Positions 15,436 through 24,151 of a stretch of 44,152 bases of DNA are shown piece after piece. Source of the DNA: an uncultured Spartobacteria bacterium (GTDB taxonomy: Bacteria; Verrucomicrobiota; Verrucomicrobiia; Chthoniobacterales; Terrimicrobiaceae). A program made the position numbers and the translations under genes. The notes beneath the pieces are model-generated. The model did no database searches and was not told the origin of the DNA. It was given only the letters and a program-made list of their open reading frames with translations. The stretch is taken from positions 1 to 44,152 of the forward strand of contig CALBXK010000185.1 of the NCBI GenBank assembly GCA_937890535.1, read 5' to 3'. Positions within the stretch are counted from its first letter, which is position 1. Each line of letters starts with the position of its first letter.

Positions 15436-16404
15436 TCAGGTGGTATTTGGAATTTTCGGTCGAAGACCGCTCTGATCCCTGGAGGAACGGGAGACCTGCA
15501 GAAGGGGCTTGATTCGTTGCAAGGTTGGCTCATTGAGACCCTTGATTTTATCCAGGTCCTCGATGGTGCGATAGGGGCGTTTTTTTATGATTCGGGCGGC
15601 GAGAACGGCGCCGATTCCAGGGAGGTTTTCCAGTTGGGCCTGGCTGGCGGTATTGATATCGAGGGGAAACTCGTTCGGGGTCTTTTGAATGGCCGCAAGT
15701 TCGCGATCTTCCCGGCGCTTATCGGCCCGCAAAGCTGCGATCCGGGAGGAATTGCTCAGTTTCCAGACGCCGGAACGATCCATGGCCGCCGCAAGCTCCA
15801 GGTCGGCCAGACCGGCCGCATATTCATCGCGTGAGGTGCCGTCCGGCCGCTCCCGGGAAATGCCTTTGGCGCGGGCCAATCCTTTTCGGACCAGAAGCGT
15901 GGAGAGATCCTCTCCACCAGCGGTGGTGATATAGGCATAGTAGCGGGGCCGACTCGAACGCCCCAAGGCCTTGGCAAATCCCGTATGAACGGTGAAGTCA
16001 TTTTTTAGGATGGATTGCACGAACTTGGTCGCGGCTTCTCCCTTGGCGATGAGATCGGAAGGATTCTCGACGCCAAAATGGCGGGCTTGCTCGCGCAATC
16101 GTCTCCGGTCGGAATCGAAGGAAATTCGCGTTTCCATGCAATCGACCCCATAGAGGCGAAAGGTTTCTTTGCGGGGCGCACCAGTGGTGGGATCAGAAAA
16201 TTCCACCAGGAAGCTGTCGCCGTCCGCCCAGTCGGCGGGAACCAAGCGGGCGTTTGCTATCGAGGTCAATTCCGCAGAGGCGTGGAGGAATTCTGTCGAG
16301 GTCGCGACCAGAATGATGGCGCTGAGCGCGATCACTCCACGGGGGAAGAGATTTTGGAAGACCAAGGACATTCCGCTCAGGATGGCAAAAAACGGCCGGG
16401 CCAT
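15436..16404 (-). CDS. Exported thermonuclease-like (SNase) domain fused to a ComEA-like helix-hairpin-helix domain
   Basis: A 322-aa protein with an N-terminal hydrophobic export signal (about 1-45). A staphylococcal-nuclease-type OB fold follows: DWADGDSFLVEF, FRLYGVDCMET, LVRKGLARAKG. The C-terminal (HhH)2 module FPLDINTASQAQLENLPGIGAVLAARII + RPYRTIEDLDKIKGL is the ComEA DNA-binding type. The combination suggests an extracytoplasmic DNA-binding nuclease, perhaps for nutrient DNA or uptake. The ATG at 16404 is used; the track start is an adjacent TTG. The start region, with AGGACAGG upstream, lies inside a 31-bp sequence repeated at 18025-18055 beyond the ATPase cassette, so its original upstream region was probably displaced. 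Confidence 0.85.
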   Translation of the reverse strand: MARPFFAILSGMSLVFQNLFPRGVIALSAIILVATSTEFLHASAELTSIANARLVPADWADGDSFLVEFSDPTTGAPRKETFRLYGVDCMETRISFDSDRRRLREQARHFGVENPSDLIAKGEAATKFVQSILKNDFTVHTGFAKALGRSSRPRYYAYITTAGGEDLSTLLVRKGLARAKGISRERPDGTSRDEYAAGLADLELAAAMDRSGVWKLSNSSRIAALRADKRREDRELAAIQKTPNEFPLDINTASQAQLENLPGIGAVLAARIIKKRPYRTIEDLDKIKGLNEPTLQRIKPLLQVSRSSRDQSGLRPKIPNTT

Positions 16405-16423
16405 CAACCCTGTCCTCTCTCAG
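16393..16423. repeat. 31-bp direct repeat, left copy
   Basis: cggccgggccatcaaccctg... here and at 18025-18055 differ at one position. This copy contains the ribosome binding site and first four codons of the SNase/HhH gene (minus strand). Between it and the ATPase start (16424-16746, about 320 bp) I see no gene, only the palindrome at 16699-16729. Confidence 0.9.
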
Positions 16424-16698
16424 CGTCGGCGACGGAGCAAAAAGGAATTTCTTACCGGAGCAAAAGGGGACAGATGCGGTCATTGAGATCAATCTCGGAA
16501 CCCCCTCTGGCTAGCCGATCGGCCCCGGAGGCCGGCCCGACACACGCTGTCGTCGCGGAGGCGGCTTGGCGGGATTCAAAGACATGGAGCCTGCGTAGTT
16601 CCAGTTGGCTGAGCGGCTTCACCACCAAAGAAACGCCCTTTTGCAGGTTCGATAGGCTGTTTTTGCGAGAAACCAGAGGCAGATGGGAGGAGAATGAA

Positions 16699-16729
16699 CA
16701 AACATAATGCTTTTCATACATTATGTTTG
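16699..16729. promoter_or_regulatory. 11-bp inverted repeat upstream of ATPase gene
   Basis: CAAACATAATG and CATTATGTTTG are perfect inverted arms separated by 9 bp, ending 17 bp before the preferred start codon at 16747. The A/T-rich symmetric site stands out from the GC-rich surroundings. It could be an operator or form an mRNA hairpin; it also contains the alternative ATG at 16723, which argues against that start. Confidence 0.6.
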
Positions 16730-16746
16730 AATGCATCATATTCCCA

Positions 16747-18015
16747 ATGAAGCTGGAATTTGTGAATCGGGAGGAGGAGTTGGGTGAGCTGGACGCGGCG
16801 GCGCGGCGCGGCGGGCTACTCATCGTCTTCGGGCGCCGGAGGGTCGGCAAGACCCGCATGCTGCGGCGATGGATGGATGGCCGGGGCGGAATGTTCAGCC
16901 AGGCATTGGAGGGTCCGTCGAATATGCAGATCGGGCAAATTTTTGCCGATATCCGCGACCAACTGGAAACGAAGATCGCGCCGGGCGGATGGGATGATTT
17001 GCTGGAGATCCTGAGTCTTCAGAGGAAGCCGTGGGTGCTTTGTTTGGACGAGTTTCCGTATCTGGCGTCGCGGGACGCGAGTCTGCCAAGCCGCTTGCAG
17101 CGGTGGCTGGACCACGGGATGCCGAATGGGTGCCTGCTGGTACTCTCCGGCTCTAGCATGCGGATGATGCACGATTTGTTCCTACACCGCACGGCACCGC
17201 TCTATGGAAGGGCGCAGAAGCTGTTGCAGGTGGGGCCGATGGATTATCAGGCGTTTTGTCATGCCTGCGGGCTGGATGCCAAAGCCGAGGTGGCGTTCGA
17301 GAAGTTTGCCTGCGTGGGCGGAATTCCGAAATACTGGGAATTCGTCGAGCCGGGAAAAGACACGGTGGATTTGGCGGAGTCGTTGTTTTTTGATTTCGCT
17401 CCCTACATGGAACAGGAGCCGAGGCGCATTCTTCATGACGAGGGATTGGCTGGAGCCAATGCGCTGGCGGTGCTGGAGGCCGTGGGGCGGGGAGCCTCGC
17501 GGGCCTCGGAGATCGCCGGTCGCCTGGGAACCGCACAGACAAACCTGTCGCGTCTGCTGCAGCAATTGATGGATGCGTCTGTGCTGTCCCGGGAGCTGCC
17601 TTTTGGCGAAAGCACCCGCACCTCCAAGCGCACGCTTTACCGGATCCAGGATCCCGCCCTGCGGTTTTGGTTCGGTGTTTATTCGCCGCACCGGAGCCTT
17701 TGGCGGACCTATTCGGTCGGGAAGAAACGTCTATTGATTCACTGCCATGCGGCTTCCGTTTTTGAAGACTGGTGCCGAAGCCTGTATCCGGGTTCCGGCC
17801 GGTATTGGGAAAAATCGCTCGAAATTGATTTGGTTTGTCCAGACCCGGAAGCCCCTGACAGGCTTTTGGTCGGAGAGGTGAAGTGGAAGCGCCTCGCCAA
17901 GCGGGAGCGGGAAAATTTCCGACGTGGTCTGATGGACAAATGGAGCCGCTGCGCGCTGGCATCCCGCCACCCCCATGTGCGCTTCGAGGTTTTTGACGCT
18001 GGAAAGATTCGTTAG
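16747..18015 (+). CDS. AAA/STAND-like ATPase with C-terminal DUF234 nuclease-like domain
   Basis: A 422-aa member of the 'archaeal-type' ATPase/DUF234 family. Walker A is GRRRVGKT (29-36), Walker B is LCLDEFPYL (about 98-106), a winged-helix region follows (SEIAGRLGTAQTNLSRLLQQL), and the C-terminus carries the PD-(D/E)XK-like pattern EIDLV...GEVKWKR. The family is widespread, patchily distributed and of unknown function, probably in mobile or conflict settings. The ATG at 16747 (MKLEFVNREEE) is preferred over 16723. The cassette is bounded by a 31-bp direct repeat and preceded by an 11-bp palindrome, suggesting it moved in as a unit upstream of the SNase/HhH gene. Confidence 0.85.
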   Translation: MKLEFVNREEELGELDAAARRGGLLIVFGRRRVGKTRMLRRWMDGRGGMFSQALEGPSNMQIGQIFADIRDQLETKIAPGGWDDLLEILSLQRKPWVLCLDEFPYLASRDASLPSRLQRWLDHGMPNGCLLVLSGSSMRMMHDLFLHRTAPLYGRAQKLLQVGPMDYQAFCHACGLDAKAEVAFEKFACVGGIPKYWEFVEPGKDTVDLAESLFFDFAPYMEQEPRRILHDEGLAGANALAVLEAVGRGASRASEIAGRLGTAQTNLSRLLQQLMDASVLSRELPFGESTRTSKRTLYRIQDPALRFWFGVYSPHRSLWRTYSVGKKRLLIHCHAASVFEDWCRSLYPGSGRYWEKSLEIDLVCPDPEAPDRLLVGEVKWKRLAKRERENFRRGLMDKWSRCALASRHPHVRFEVFDAGKIR

Positions 18016-18024
18016 CCCATGATG

Positions 18025-18055
18025 CGGCCGGGCCATCAACCCTGTCCTTTCTCAG
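18025..18055. repeat. 31-bp direct repeat, right copy
   Basis: This is 30/31 identical to 16393-16423. On the minus strand it reads as a headless copy of the SNase/HhH ribosome binding site and start (ATGGCCCGGCCG), followed by unrelated sequence. It begins 10 bp after the ATPase stop and overlaps the last codons of the adjacent membrane protein gene. Confidence 0.9.
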
Positions 18056-18525
18056 CCGCCGAACGACGGAAGGAGCGGGCGACCGTATTTCATAAATGGC
18101 CAGGGGATGCTGGCAAGAATGAGAAGGGTGGCGATGGAGTAGCAAATGGCACCTCGGAGAAATTTACCTCGATCCGTCGCAGCGCGTTTCGATAGTGAGA
18201 ATCCGACCTGGGCAATAATCACAGCGAGCAACATGCCGGTGACGTGTTCCACGGCAAAAAACCGCATTTCGCCATTCTTCATCGCCGCTCCGAAATTGCT
18301 CATCGCCGCCCGGGTGATCGGGCTGAGGGCATAAACGACAAGGCCAATCAGAAGCTGGATATTGAGGAGACTGGTGAAGATGAGGCCGCTTTTGCGGTCT
18401 TTATTCGTCCACTCCGAGCCGAAGGCGACCCCGCTCCAAGTACGGAGAAGTGCCCAGAGGGCGGCTAGAATGATGAGCCAACGGAGAAGGCTGTGGACAT
18501 CGCTGAAGATGGGAAAGGAAGACAT
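18052..18525 (-). CDS. Four-TM integral membrane protein ('cytochrome B'-like family)
   Basis: A 157-aa protein with four hydrophobic helices. HSLLRWLIILAALWAL near the N-terminus, LLNIQLLIGLVVYALSP in the middle, and MRFFAVEHVTGMLLAVIIAQVG then IPWPFM at the end reproduce a family known mainly from Bacteroidetes and annotated loosely as cytochrome B. Conserved His residues (HSLLRW and VEHVTG) could ligate haem, but binding is unproven. The 3' end meets the 31-bp direct repeat, so its last residues may have been altered by the neighbouring insertion. Confidence 0.7.
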   Translation of the reverse strand: MSSFPIFSDVHSLLRWLIILAALWALLRTWSGVAFGSEWTNKDRKSGLIFTSLLNIQLLIGLVVYALSPITRAAMSNFGAAMKNGEMRFFAVEHVTGMLLAVIIAQVGFSLSKRAATDRGKFLRGAICYSIATLLILASIPWPFMKYGRPLLPSFGG

Positions 18526-18557
18526 TCGGAGCAGTCAACCGGGAGAAGCTCAGGGGG

Positions 18558-18731
18558 TCAATTCAATCCCGGTTTCCCGGAAAACGAGCGGGGTTCGCAG
18601 AGCACCTTCGAGGTGTTTGCCACCCGGGCGCATTTTCGACAATAATATTCGGGATCACGGACCAGAGCCTGAAGCTTGCCCGAATGCTTCTCGATGTCTC
18701 GCTTTGACCAATCGCAAAGTATTTTTGCCAT
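18558..18731 (-). CDS. 57-aa CxxC mini-protein (too short for the ORF track)
   Basis: Reading the minus strand from the ATG at 18731 gives a compact ORF, MAKILCDWSKRDIEKHSGKL..., with four cysteines (6, 31, 34, 45). The YYCRKCARVA segment holds a CxxC pair, and His16 is another possible ligand. The pattern suggests a small zinc-ribbon-like protein; I believe similar sequences occur in Verrucomicrobiota but cannot check. It lies in the otherwise empty gap between the membrane gene and the DUF5069 gene, on the same strand. No function is proposed. Confidence 0.7.
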   Translation of the reverse strand: MAKILCDWSKRDIEKHSGKLQALVRDPEYYCRKCARVANTSKVLCEPRSFSGKPGLN

Positions 18732-18800
18732 CAAAGCAAAGGTAACGATGAGGGAGGGTTGCGCAAGCTGGGGCCGAACAATTCGCGAAATTTGGCGGGG

Positions 18801-19331
18801 CTAACTTTCTGCGGTGCCCGAACGCTTGACGAATGCGAGGACGGCTTCCTCGTTTCCCCTCGCGGCCCAAATCGCCCGGAGGAAGTCCGCAGGGTGAAGG
18901 TCATGGGTTTTGAGAAAATGGCGGTCCCCTCCGCAGCAATACATGATGTCGTGGCAAAGTCCGCCTTCCAGAAAGCAGCGTGCTTTGGCGGTGATGCGAG
19001 GAAGCCATTCCATGCCGCCCAGGGTGGCTTTGGGCGCGGGGAGATCGCCGCTGGCAGTTTCTTTTCGGTTGGGCTGGCCCTTCTGCTCATGGAGAAAATA
19101 ATCCCGGCGGGCAGCTGCAATGAGAAGAAAGGTGTCCCAGTCGGGTTCACCGGAGTGGATCCAGTCTTCTGCGAAATCGTGGACATTGATCGGTTTGAGC
19201 CCGATGGAATCCAAAAATTTCGTTTCCTCGGGGTCGAAGCATGCGGCGGAATCGCGGTTGCCGTTCTGATAGCAGGCGATCGCCTTATCGTAGCGGGCTC
19301 GCAGGCCTTGGGTCCAAGCGTTAAGTTCCAT
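18801..19331 (-). CDS. DUF5069-like protein
   Basis: A 176-aa cytoplasmic protein. The C-terminal half, ATLGGMEWLPRITAKARCFLEG...DRHFL...HPADFLRAIWAARGNEEAVLAFVKRSG, follows the layout of DUF5069 (LGG-x-x-x-L-x-R-x-x-D-K-x-R, DxxFL, and a terminal helix with EEVLAWL). The N-terminal 75 residues are less typical. The track ORF to 19544 is over-extended; the ATG at 19331 overlaps the rnhC 3' end by 11 bp, indicating one leftward transcript with rnhC. Function is unknown. Confidence 0.75.
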   Translation of the reverse strand: MELNAWTQGLRARYDKAIACYQNGNRDSAACFDPEETKFLDSIGLKPINVHDFAEDWIHSGEPDWDTFLLIAAARRDYFLHEQKGQPNRKETASGDLPAPKATLGGMEWLPRITAKARCFLEGGLCHDIMYCCGGDRHFLKTHDLHPADFLRAIWAARGNEEAVLAFVKRSGTAES

Positions 19332-20271
19332 CCTCTGAGTTGAGCACTTCTGCGGAAGTTTTAAAATGCATTTTGGCGACTGCGGCGAGCGCGTCCCGTC
19401 CGCCTTCGGCGACGATTCGACGTGCGGTCGCTTTGACAGAGGCCGAAACTCCACGTCCCAGTGGGATCCCCGTCCGGGTCCCGGCGGCTTCCAACCACCC
19501 GATGAAGCTTTCCCTCGCCAGGATCGAGGCGGCGGCGACGGCAAAGTCCGATTCCGCCTTGGTGCGTTGATCGAGTTGAAGGGAACGACCGCGTTCCATC
19601 AGGGCTTTTTCCAGCACACTCCCGTTGGCAAATTTGTCGGAGAGGGCGCGTGGGCAATCGGGTCGGAGTTCACACAGATTTTCGATGATGCGCGCGTGGC
19701 CCCAAGCCAGAAGGCGGTTCAGGTTTCCGATTTTTTCGAAGAGGGCGTTGTAGCGTTCCGGGCTGATGGTGACGACGCTGTGGGGGGCACGGGATTTACG
19801 GATGCCGGCTGCGAGGGTGCGGATCCGGTTGTCCGAGGTGATGCGTTTGCTGTCGGTGACGCCAATGTCTTTGAAGGTTCGGGCCAGGCTCGCATCGACA
19901 TAGACTCCGGCAATGACCAGGGGACCAAAAAAGTCGCCCTTGCCGCTTTCGTCCACACCGAAATGAGGTTCGAAGAGTTCCGGTTGGAGAACTTCCTCGT
20001 AGCCGAGTCGCGCTTCGCCCAGGATTTCAGGTTCAAGAAGGAACTGGACAAATTCCTCAGTGCCTTTGCCTTGAATGACGACCTTGGGTCCTTTCTCATA
20101 GACGGAGATGGAGACTTTTTCCTTCTTCGCAAAAAAGAGCATATAGGGCCTGGTATCGAAATCGTATTCCTCGCGTTGGAGAAGGGATCTTAACTTCGCG
20201 GCTTGCTCCTTGCTGAGAGGCGTATTGTACAGGGTGATGGCTTTGGCGGACACAGACAGAAAAAGTATCAC
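19321..20271 (-). CDS. rnhC: Ribonuclease HIII
   Basis: A 316-aa type 2 RNase H that removes RNA from RNA-DNA hybrids. The N-terminal TBP-like substrate-binding domain (about 10-85, LSKEQAAKLRSLLQREEYDF...) separates HIII from HII. The catalytic core starts at FGVDESGKGDFFGPLVIAG (D107, E108), continues through GVTDSKRIT and ends with KAESDFAVAAASILARE. The start is a GTG at 20271 without a clear ribosome binding site; another GTG at 20253 is possible. It diverges from mutY with about 19 bp between starts. The DUF5069 gene overlaps its 3' end. Confidence 0.94.
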   Translation of the reverse strand: MILFLSVSAKAITLYNTPLSKEQAAKLRSLLQREEYDFDTRPYMLFFAKKEKVSISVYEKGPKVVIQGKGTEEFVQFLLEPEILGEARLGYEEVLQPELFEPHFGVDESGKGDFFGPLVIAGVYVDASLARTFKDIGVTDSKRITSDNRIRTLAAGIRKSRAPHSVVTISPERYNALFEKIGNLNRLLAWGHARIIENLCELRPDCPRALSDKFANGSVLEKALMERGRSLQLDQRTKAESDFAVAAASILARESFIGWLEAAGTRTGIPLGRGVSASVKATARRIVAEGGRDALAAVAKMHFKTSAEVLNSEDGT

Positions 20272-20290
20272 GCTCAGGCGGGGAGAGGCA

Positions 20291-21265
20291 GTGGAAAAAG
20301 ATCGGCAAAAGCTCTATCGCTGGTTTCGTCGTCATGGTCGCGATCTGCCCTGGCGCCGGACTCGGGATCCCTATGCCATTCTGGTTTCAGAATTTATGTT
20401 GCAACAAACCACCGTGACCGCCGTGGTGCCCTACTTTGAGCGTTGGATGGAGGCGTTTCCGACGCTCAGAGATTTGGCAAATGCGGACGAATCCCAGGTC
20501 ATGAGTCGCTGGCAGGGCTTGGGATATTACAGCCGGGCCCGCAACCTGCATCGGGTGGCGCGAGAGATCGAGCAATCGCATGGGGGGCGGGTTCCCCGCA
20601 CCCTGCCGGCCCTGCGGAGTCTTCCCGGCGTGGGAGAGTATACGGCCGGTGCCGTGATGGCCTTCGCCTTTGATTTTGCGGGGCCGGTTGTCGATGCGAA
20701 TATTGCCCGGGTGCTGGCGCGATTGGCGGATTGGCGGCATCCGATCGATAACGCAAAGGGAGTTCAGTTCTTGCGGAGGGCGGCCGAGAGTCTCTTGCCC
20801 GCAAAAGGCGGACGGCGGCACACCTCGGCCTTGATGGAATTGGGAGCGCGGGTTTGTCTGCCCAAGGCGCCGCATTGTGGAGAATGTCCGCTCCAGGAAT
20901 CTTGCCGTGCCGTCGTGCCGGAACGTCTCCCTGTCAAGCGGCCCCGTCGGGTCACGGAGGCGGTGCAGGAGGTCCGGGCCTTCGTTTGGGCGCGGGGAAA
21001 AATCTGGCTGGAGCGCTCACGAGGTCCTCGTTGGCTGGGGATGTGGGTTATGCCGGTGGCGAAGGTTCCTGAGCGTACTTCCGTGCACGAGGAGATTTAT
21101 CCGATCACGCGGTTCCGGGTGACGATGAATGTTGTGCCAGAGGGGAAAATGGACCGTACCTTGAGCGGCTTTTCTCCTGAGGAGCTTCCGCCGATGCCGT
21201 CGCCGCATCGACGCGCAGTTGCAGCCCTGCTGAGAAAGCGTCATAATCGCGTCCATGCCCGTTGA
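20291..21265 (+). CDS. mutY: A/G-specific adenine glycosylase
   Basis: A 324-aa MutY that excises adenine mispaired with 8-oxoguanine. [22 protein letters not shown] contains the catalytic Glu34, [12 protein letters not shown] (111-122) is the helix-hairpin-helix, Asp135 lies in VVDANIAR, and the [4Fe-4S] loop has C189-X6-C196-X2-C199-X5-C205. The C-terminal NUDIX-like 8-oxoG recognition domain ([25 protein letters not shown]) is present but short. The track start at 20210 lies within rnhC; the GTG at 20291 with GGGAGAGG just upstream is preferred. trpB starts inside its last 11 bp. Confidence 0.95.
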   Translation: MEKDRQKLYRWFRRHGRDLPWRRTRDPYAILVSEFMLQQTTVTAVVPYFERWMEAFPTLRDLANADESQVMSRWQGLGYYSRARNLHRVAREIEQSHGGRVPRTLPALRSLPGVGEYTAGAVMAFAFDFAGPVVDANIARVLARLADWRHPIDNAKGVQFLRRAAESLLPAKGGRRHTSALMELGARVCLPKAPHCGECPLQESCRAVVPERLPVKRPRRVTEAVQEVRAFVWARGKIWLERSRGPRWLGMWVMPVAKVPERTSVHEEIYPITRFRVTMNVVPEGKMDRTLSGFSPEELPPMPSPHRRAVAALLRKRHNRVHAR

Positions 21266-22457
21266 ACCCTTTTGCAGCCTCCCCGATGCCGGAGGACATT
21301 TCGGCCCTTATGGTGGCAGGTTTGTCCCCGAGACCTTGGTCAGTGCCCTTGACGAACTCGAAGCCGAATATGAAAAGGCGCGGAACGATCCGGCCTTCCG
21401 TAAGGAATTTTCTGGATTGCTGGCGGACTTTTGTGGCCGCGCTACACCGTTGTATTTTGCCGAGAGGTTGACCGCTCAATTGGGGGGAGCCAGGATTTAT
21501 CTTAAGCGCGAGGACCTGCTGCACACCGGGGCCCATAAGATCAACAACGCCGTTGGGCAGGCGATCCTCTGCCGACGGATGGGAAAGAAACGCGTCATTG
21601 CGGAGACCGGGGCCGGTCAGCATGGGGTGGCCACAGCGACGGTGGCGGCCCGCTTCGGATTGGAGTGCGTGGTTTACATGGGAGCGGTGGACATGAAACG
21701 TCAGGCGCTCAATGTCGCCCGGATGGAATTTTTGGGGGCCGAGGTGGTGCCGGTCACCGCCGGGCAGGCGACCCTCAAGGAAGCGGTCAATGAGGCCATG
21801 CGCGATTGGGTGACCAATGTGCATTCGACCCATTATATTCTCGGCACGGCCTATGGCGCCCACCCCTATCCGATGATGGTGCGGGATTTTCATCGGATCA
21901 TCGGAGACGAGGCTCGGCGTCAGATCTTGCAACGCGAAGAGCGCCTGCCGGATTTGTTGATCGCCTGTGTGGGGGGGGGGAGCAATGCCATCGGACTGTT
22001 TTATCCCTTCTTGTCGGACGAAAATGTGCGGATGGTGGGTGTCGAGGCAGGCGGGGAGGGGATTGTGAAGGGGCGGCATGCCGCGCGCTTTCAAGGCGGA
22101 CGTCTGGGGGTCCTGCAAGGGGCCCGGACTTGGTTGCTGGCCGATGAAGACGGGCAGATCGAACCGACGCATTCCGTGTCTGCGGGACTGGATTATGCGG
22201 CGGTGGGTCCGGAGCATTGCCATTTGCGTGATCTTGGACGGGTGCAATACGACTATGCGACCGATGATGAAGCCCTGGCCGCCTTTCGCACTTTGGCCGA
22301 AGTTGAGGGCATTATTCCGGCCCTTGAGTCCGCCCACGCTGTGGCCCATGCCATCAAAGTGGTGCCGGAGATGCGGAGCGAGGACATTGTGATTGTGAAT
22401 CTCTCTGGACGGGGGGACAAGGATGTCGCTCAGGCGGCAGAGATGCTTTTGGTGTAA
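21255..22457 (+). CDS. trpB: Tryptophan synthase beta chain
   Basis: A 400-aa PLP enzyme that condenses indole with serine, the last step of tryptophan synthesis. [13 protein letters not shown] starts the fold, [20 protein letters not shown] carries the PLP lysine (K95), [14 protein letters not shown] the catalytic Glu region, [10 protein letters not shown] the phosphate-binding loop, and GRGDKD the C-terminal motif. It overlaps mutY by 11 bp, so the two are co-transcribed. No trpA or other trp gene is adjacent, so the alpha subunit must be encoded elsewhere. The 469-aa opposite-strand ORF is a shadow. Confidence 0.97.
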   Translation: MPVEPFCSLPDAGGHFGPYGGRFVPETLVSALDELEAEYEKARNDPAFRKEFSGLLADFCGRATPLYFAERLTAQLGGARIYLKREDLLHTGAHKINNAVGQAILCRRMGKKRVIAETGAGQHGVATATVAARFGLECVVYMGAVDMKRQALNVARMEFLGAEVVPVTAGQATLKEAVNEAMRDWVTNVHSTHYILGTAYGAHPYPMMVRDFHRIIGDEARRQILQREERLPDLLIACVGGGSNAIGLFYPFLSDENVRMVGVEAGGEGIVKGRHAARFQGGRLGVLQGARTWLLADEDGQIEPTHSVSAGLDYAAVGPEHCHLRDLGRVQYDYATDDEALAAFRTLAEVEGIIPALESAHAVAHAIKVVPEMRSEDIVIVNLSGRGDKDVAQAAEMLLV

Positions 22458-22534
22458 AGGACCTCCTTGCTCCCGATGGCGTTTTTTCGTGGACATTGAC
22501 GGGCTCCTCTTCAAGAAGCAGTTTCGTCATTCTT

Positions 22535-23305
22535 ATGTTTCGACAGCTTTTCCTTCTATCTTTGATCTTCCTCTTTGGGGCTTGCGCTTCGGTTAGCGTA
22601 AAGACGACCAAGGATCTTGCTCAGAATCGGGAGATTCATCTGCCGGATAAGATCTTGGTTCGACCGTTCGAATTTTGGGAGCCTGGGCTGCGGGTGGACC
22701 GTAGCGGAGAGAGTTTGGAGCGATTTAAATACGATTTGCAGGAGGAGTTTACCAGGGATCTGGTCGAACGTCTCACCAAACATGTGGCTCCTGCCAAGGC
22801 GATTGCGGCGACCGCTCCTTTGCCACGGGGAAATTATTGGTTGGTCACTGGAAGATTTGATCGCGTCTATCAAGGCAGTCGTCTCCTGAGATCGTCGATT
22901 GGGTTTGGCTTTGGGGCGACGAAGTTCGAGACCAGTGTTGTTATTTATGACCTTTCCCGCTCGAGCAGAAAACCCGTGCTTCTGATCGAGACCACCGGGG
23001 GTTCAAACGCAGCCGCCGGGGCGATTCCTTCCTTGGCGTATTTCTTCAATGGCGTGACCTCCTTGGGCTCCGTCTTCAACCTTCTGGAGGGCGTGCGCAG
23101 CGGCGTGAGCTATGATCGGGTCCGCACCAGTCGCGGGGTCACCTCCGCCACTGCGGAGCATTTGTACATTAAGGGGCTGACCGAAAACGACAACCTGAAG
23201 CCGAAGCGCTTGGGCCGGTTGCAGTATCCTTGGTGGCCCTTTAATCCCCGGGAGCCTCAGAAGGTTTCCGAAACGGTGACACCGGCAGAAAATACGGATC
23301 GCTGA
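22535..23305 (+). CDS. DUF4410-like lipoprotein
   Basis: A 256-aa putative outer-membrane lipoprotein. A signal sequence (MFRQLFLLSLIFLF) leads into the lipobox LFGAC. The body resembles DUF4410: KILVRPFEFWEPG..., ERFKYDLQEEFTRDLVERLTK and NYWLVTGRFDRVYQGSRLLRSSIGFGFGATKFETSVVIYDL form a predicted alpha/beta fold with a glycine-rich hairpin. The track start at 22496 precedes the ATG at 22535 that gives a proper signal peptide. The gene follows trpB by 77 bp. Its role in the envelope is unknown. Confidence 0.75.
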   Translation: MFRQLFLLSLIFLFGACASVSVKTTKDLAQNREIHLPDKILVRPFEFWEPGLRVDRSGESLERFKYDLQEEFTRDLVERLTKHVAPAKAIAATAPLPRGNYWLVTGRFDRVYQGSRLLRSSIGFGFGATKFETSVVIYDLSRSSRKPVLLIETTGGSNAAAGAIPSLAYFFNGVTSLGSVFNLLEGVRSGVSYDRVRTSRGVTSATAEHLYIKGLTENDNLKPKRLGRLQYPWWPFNPREPQKVSETVTPAENTDR

Positions 23306-23332
23306 GGGGAGATCGGTTCCGCTTTGCCCGGG

Positions 23333-24151
23333 TTATGAGAACCGGATGAAGTCCCGGAGGAATTGAATCCATAGAAAAAACATTCCTCGTGGGGTGTATC
23401 GGATCAATTTATCGCCTTCCGGTTTGAGAAGCCCGAGGTCAATGTTGTGACTGATCTGTTCCCTCATTTCCGATTGCATGGTGCTGATCGTTTCGTTGGG
23501 ATCTTCGGTCAGGAGTTGGGCGGATTCGATTCCTTGCCCCTTGAGAAATTGAGCATGGGTCTTCAACATTTCCGAGAAGGGGCCCAATCCAGAAAACCGG
23601 CGAACCTTCAGTTGGGGCGGAAGTTTTAGGCCATAGGAAAAGGGATAATTCCAGGTCATAAAAATGCGTCCATCAGACGCGCGGGATGTGAGCGTGGTAT
23701 AGTGGAAGGCGAACTCGTGTTGTTCGGCCAGGCAGATGCAGGCTTGAATCTTGCGGGTGCCCCCATCGAGAACCCGGAAGAACTGACGCGAATCTTCGTG
23801 GTTCCACCCGATGTCTTCCAAATGTTCGAATCCCTCGGTTTCGATCTCGTCGGTGATATCGGAAAATCCCGGAAAAGAGGCGCGATTGGGAGGGGTGCGG
23901 GGTTTGAGGGTTCTTTCGATGGGGATTCGCAGGTGGCGGATCCGGGTGAGGATCTCCAGCCACGGAAGGAATAACCAACTGGCGGTCAGGGCAACTCCCA
24001 GCCAAACGCTCCCGCCGAGCAACCATCCGGCCAGAAAGGATGTGGCGCCAAACCCGAGAGTGCCGAGACGAAAGAAGGCGCGATTTTCAAAGGATCGACA
24101 GGCCGCGCTCAGGACCGCCACACCAACAACGAGAATAAGGTTGGAAATCAT
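23333..24151 (-). CDS. Membrane-anchored protein of unknown function
   Basis: A 272-aa protein. Two or three hydrophobic helices occupy the first 70 residues (ISNLILVVGVAVLSAAC, FLAGWLLGGSVWLGVALTASWLFLPWLEIL), followed by a soluble domain of about 200 residues (FEHLEDIGWNHEDSRQFFRVL..., FHYTTLTSRASDGRIFMTWNYPF...). No family is recognised. The start overlaps the glutaredoxin stop as ATGA, indicating translational coupling and perhaps a shared redox or envelope context. An internal Cys pair (QACICLAEQ) is noted without interpretation. Confidence 0.65.
   Translation of the reverse strand: MISNLILVVGVAVLSAACRSFENRAFFRLGTLGFGATSFLAGWLLGGSVWLGVALTASWLFLPWLEILTRIRHLRIPIERTLKPRTPPNRASFPGFSDITDEIETEGFEHLEDIGWNHEDSRQFFRVLDGGTRKIQACICLAEQHEFAFHYTTLTSRASDGRIFMTWNYPFSYGLKLPPQLKVRRFSGLGPFSEMLKTHAQFLKGQGIESAQLLTEDPNETISTMQSEMREQISHNIDLGLLKPEGDKLIRYTPRGMFFLWIQFLRDFIRFS

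Noticed and set aside
17153-18145. 330-aa minus-strand ORF opposite the DUF234 ATPase
   Set aside because: Composition dominated by Pro/Arg/Ser as in antisense frames; the plus frame has Walker motifs.
21105-22514. 469-aa minus-strand ORF opposite trpB
   Set aside because: It lies exactly antisense to the conserved trpB gene, is rich in His/Pro/Arg as expected for a shadow frame in GC-rich DNA, and has no domain pattern.
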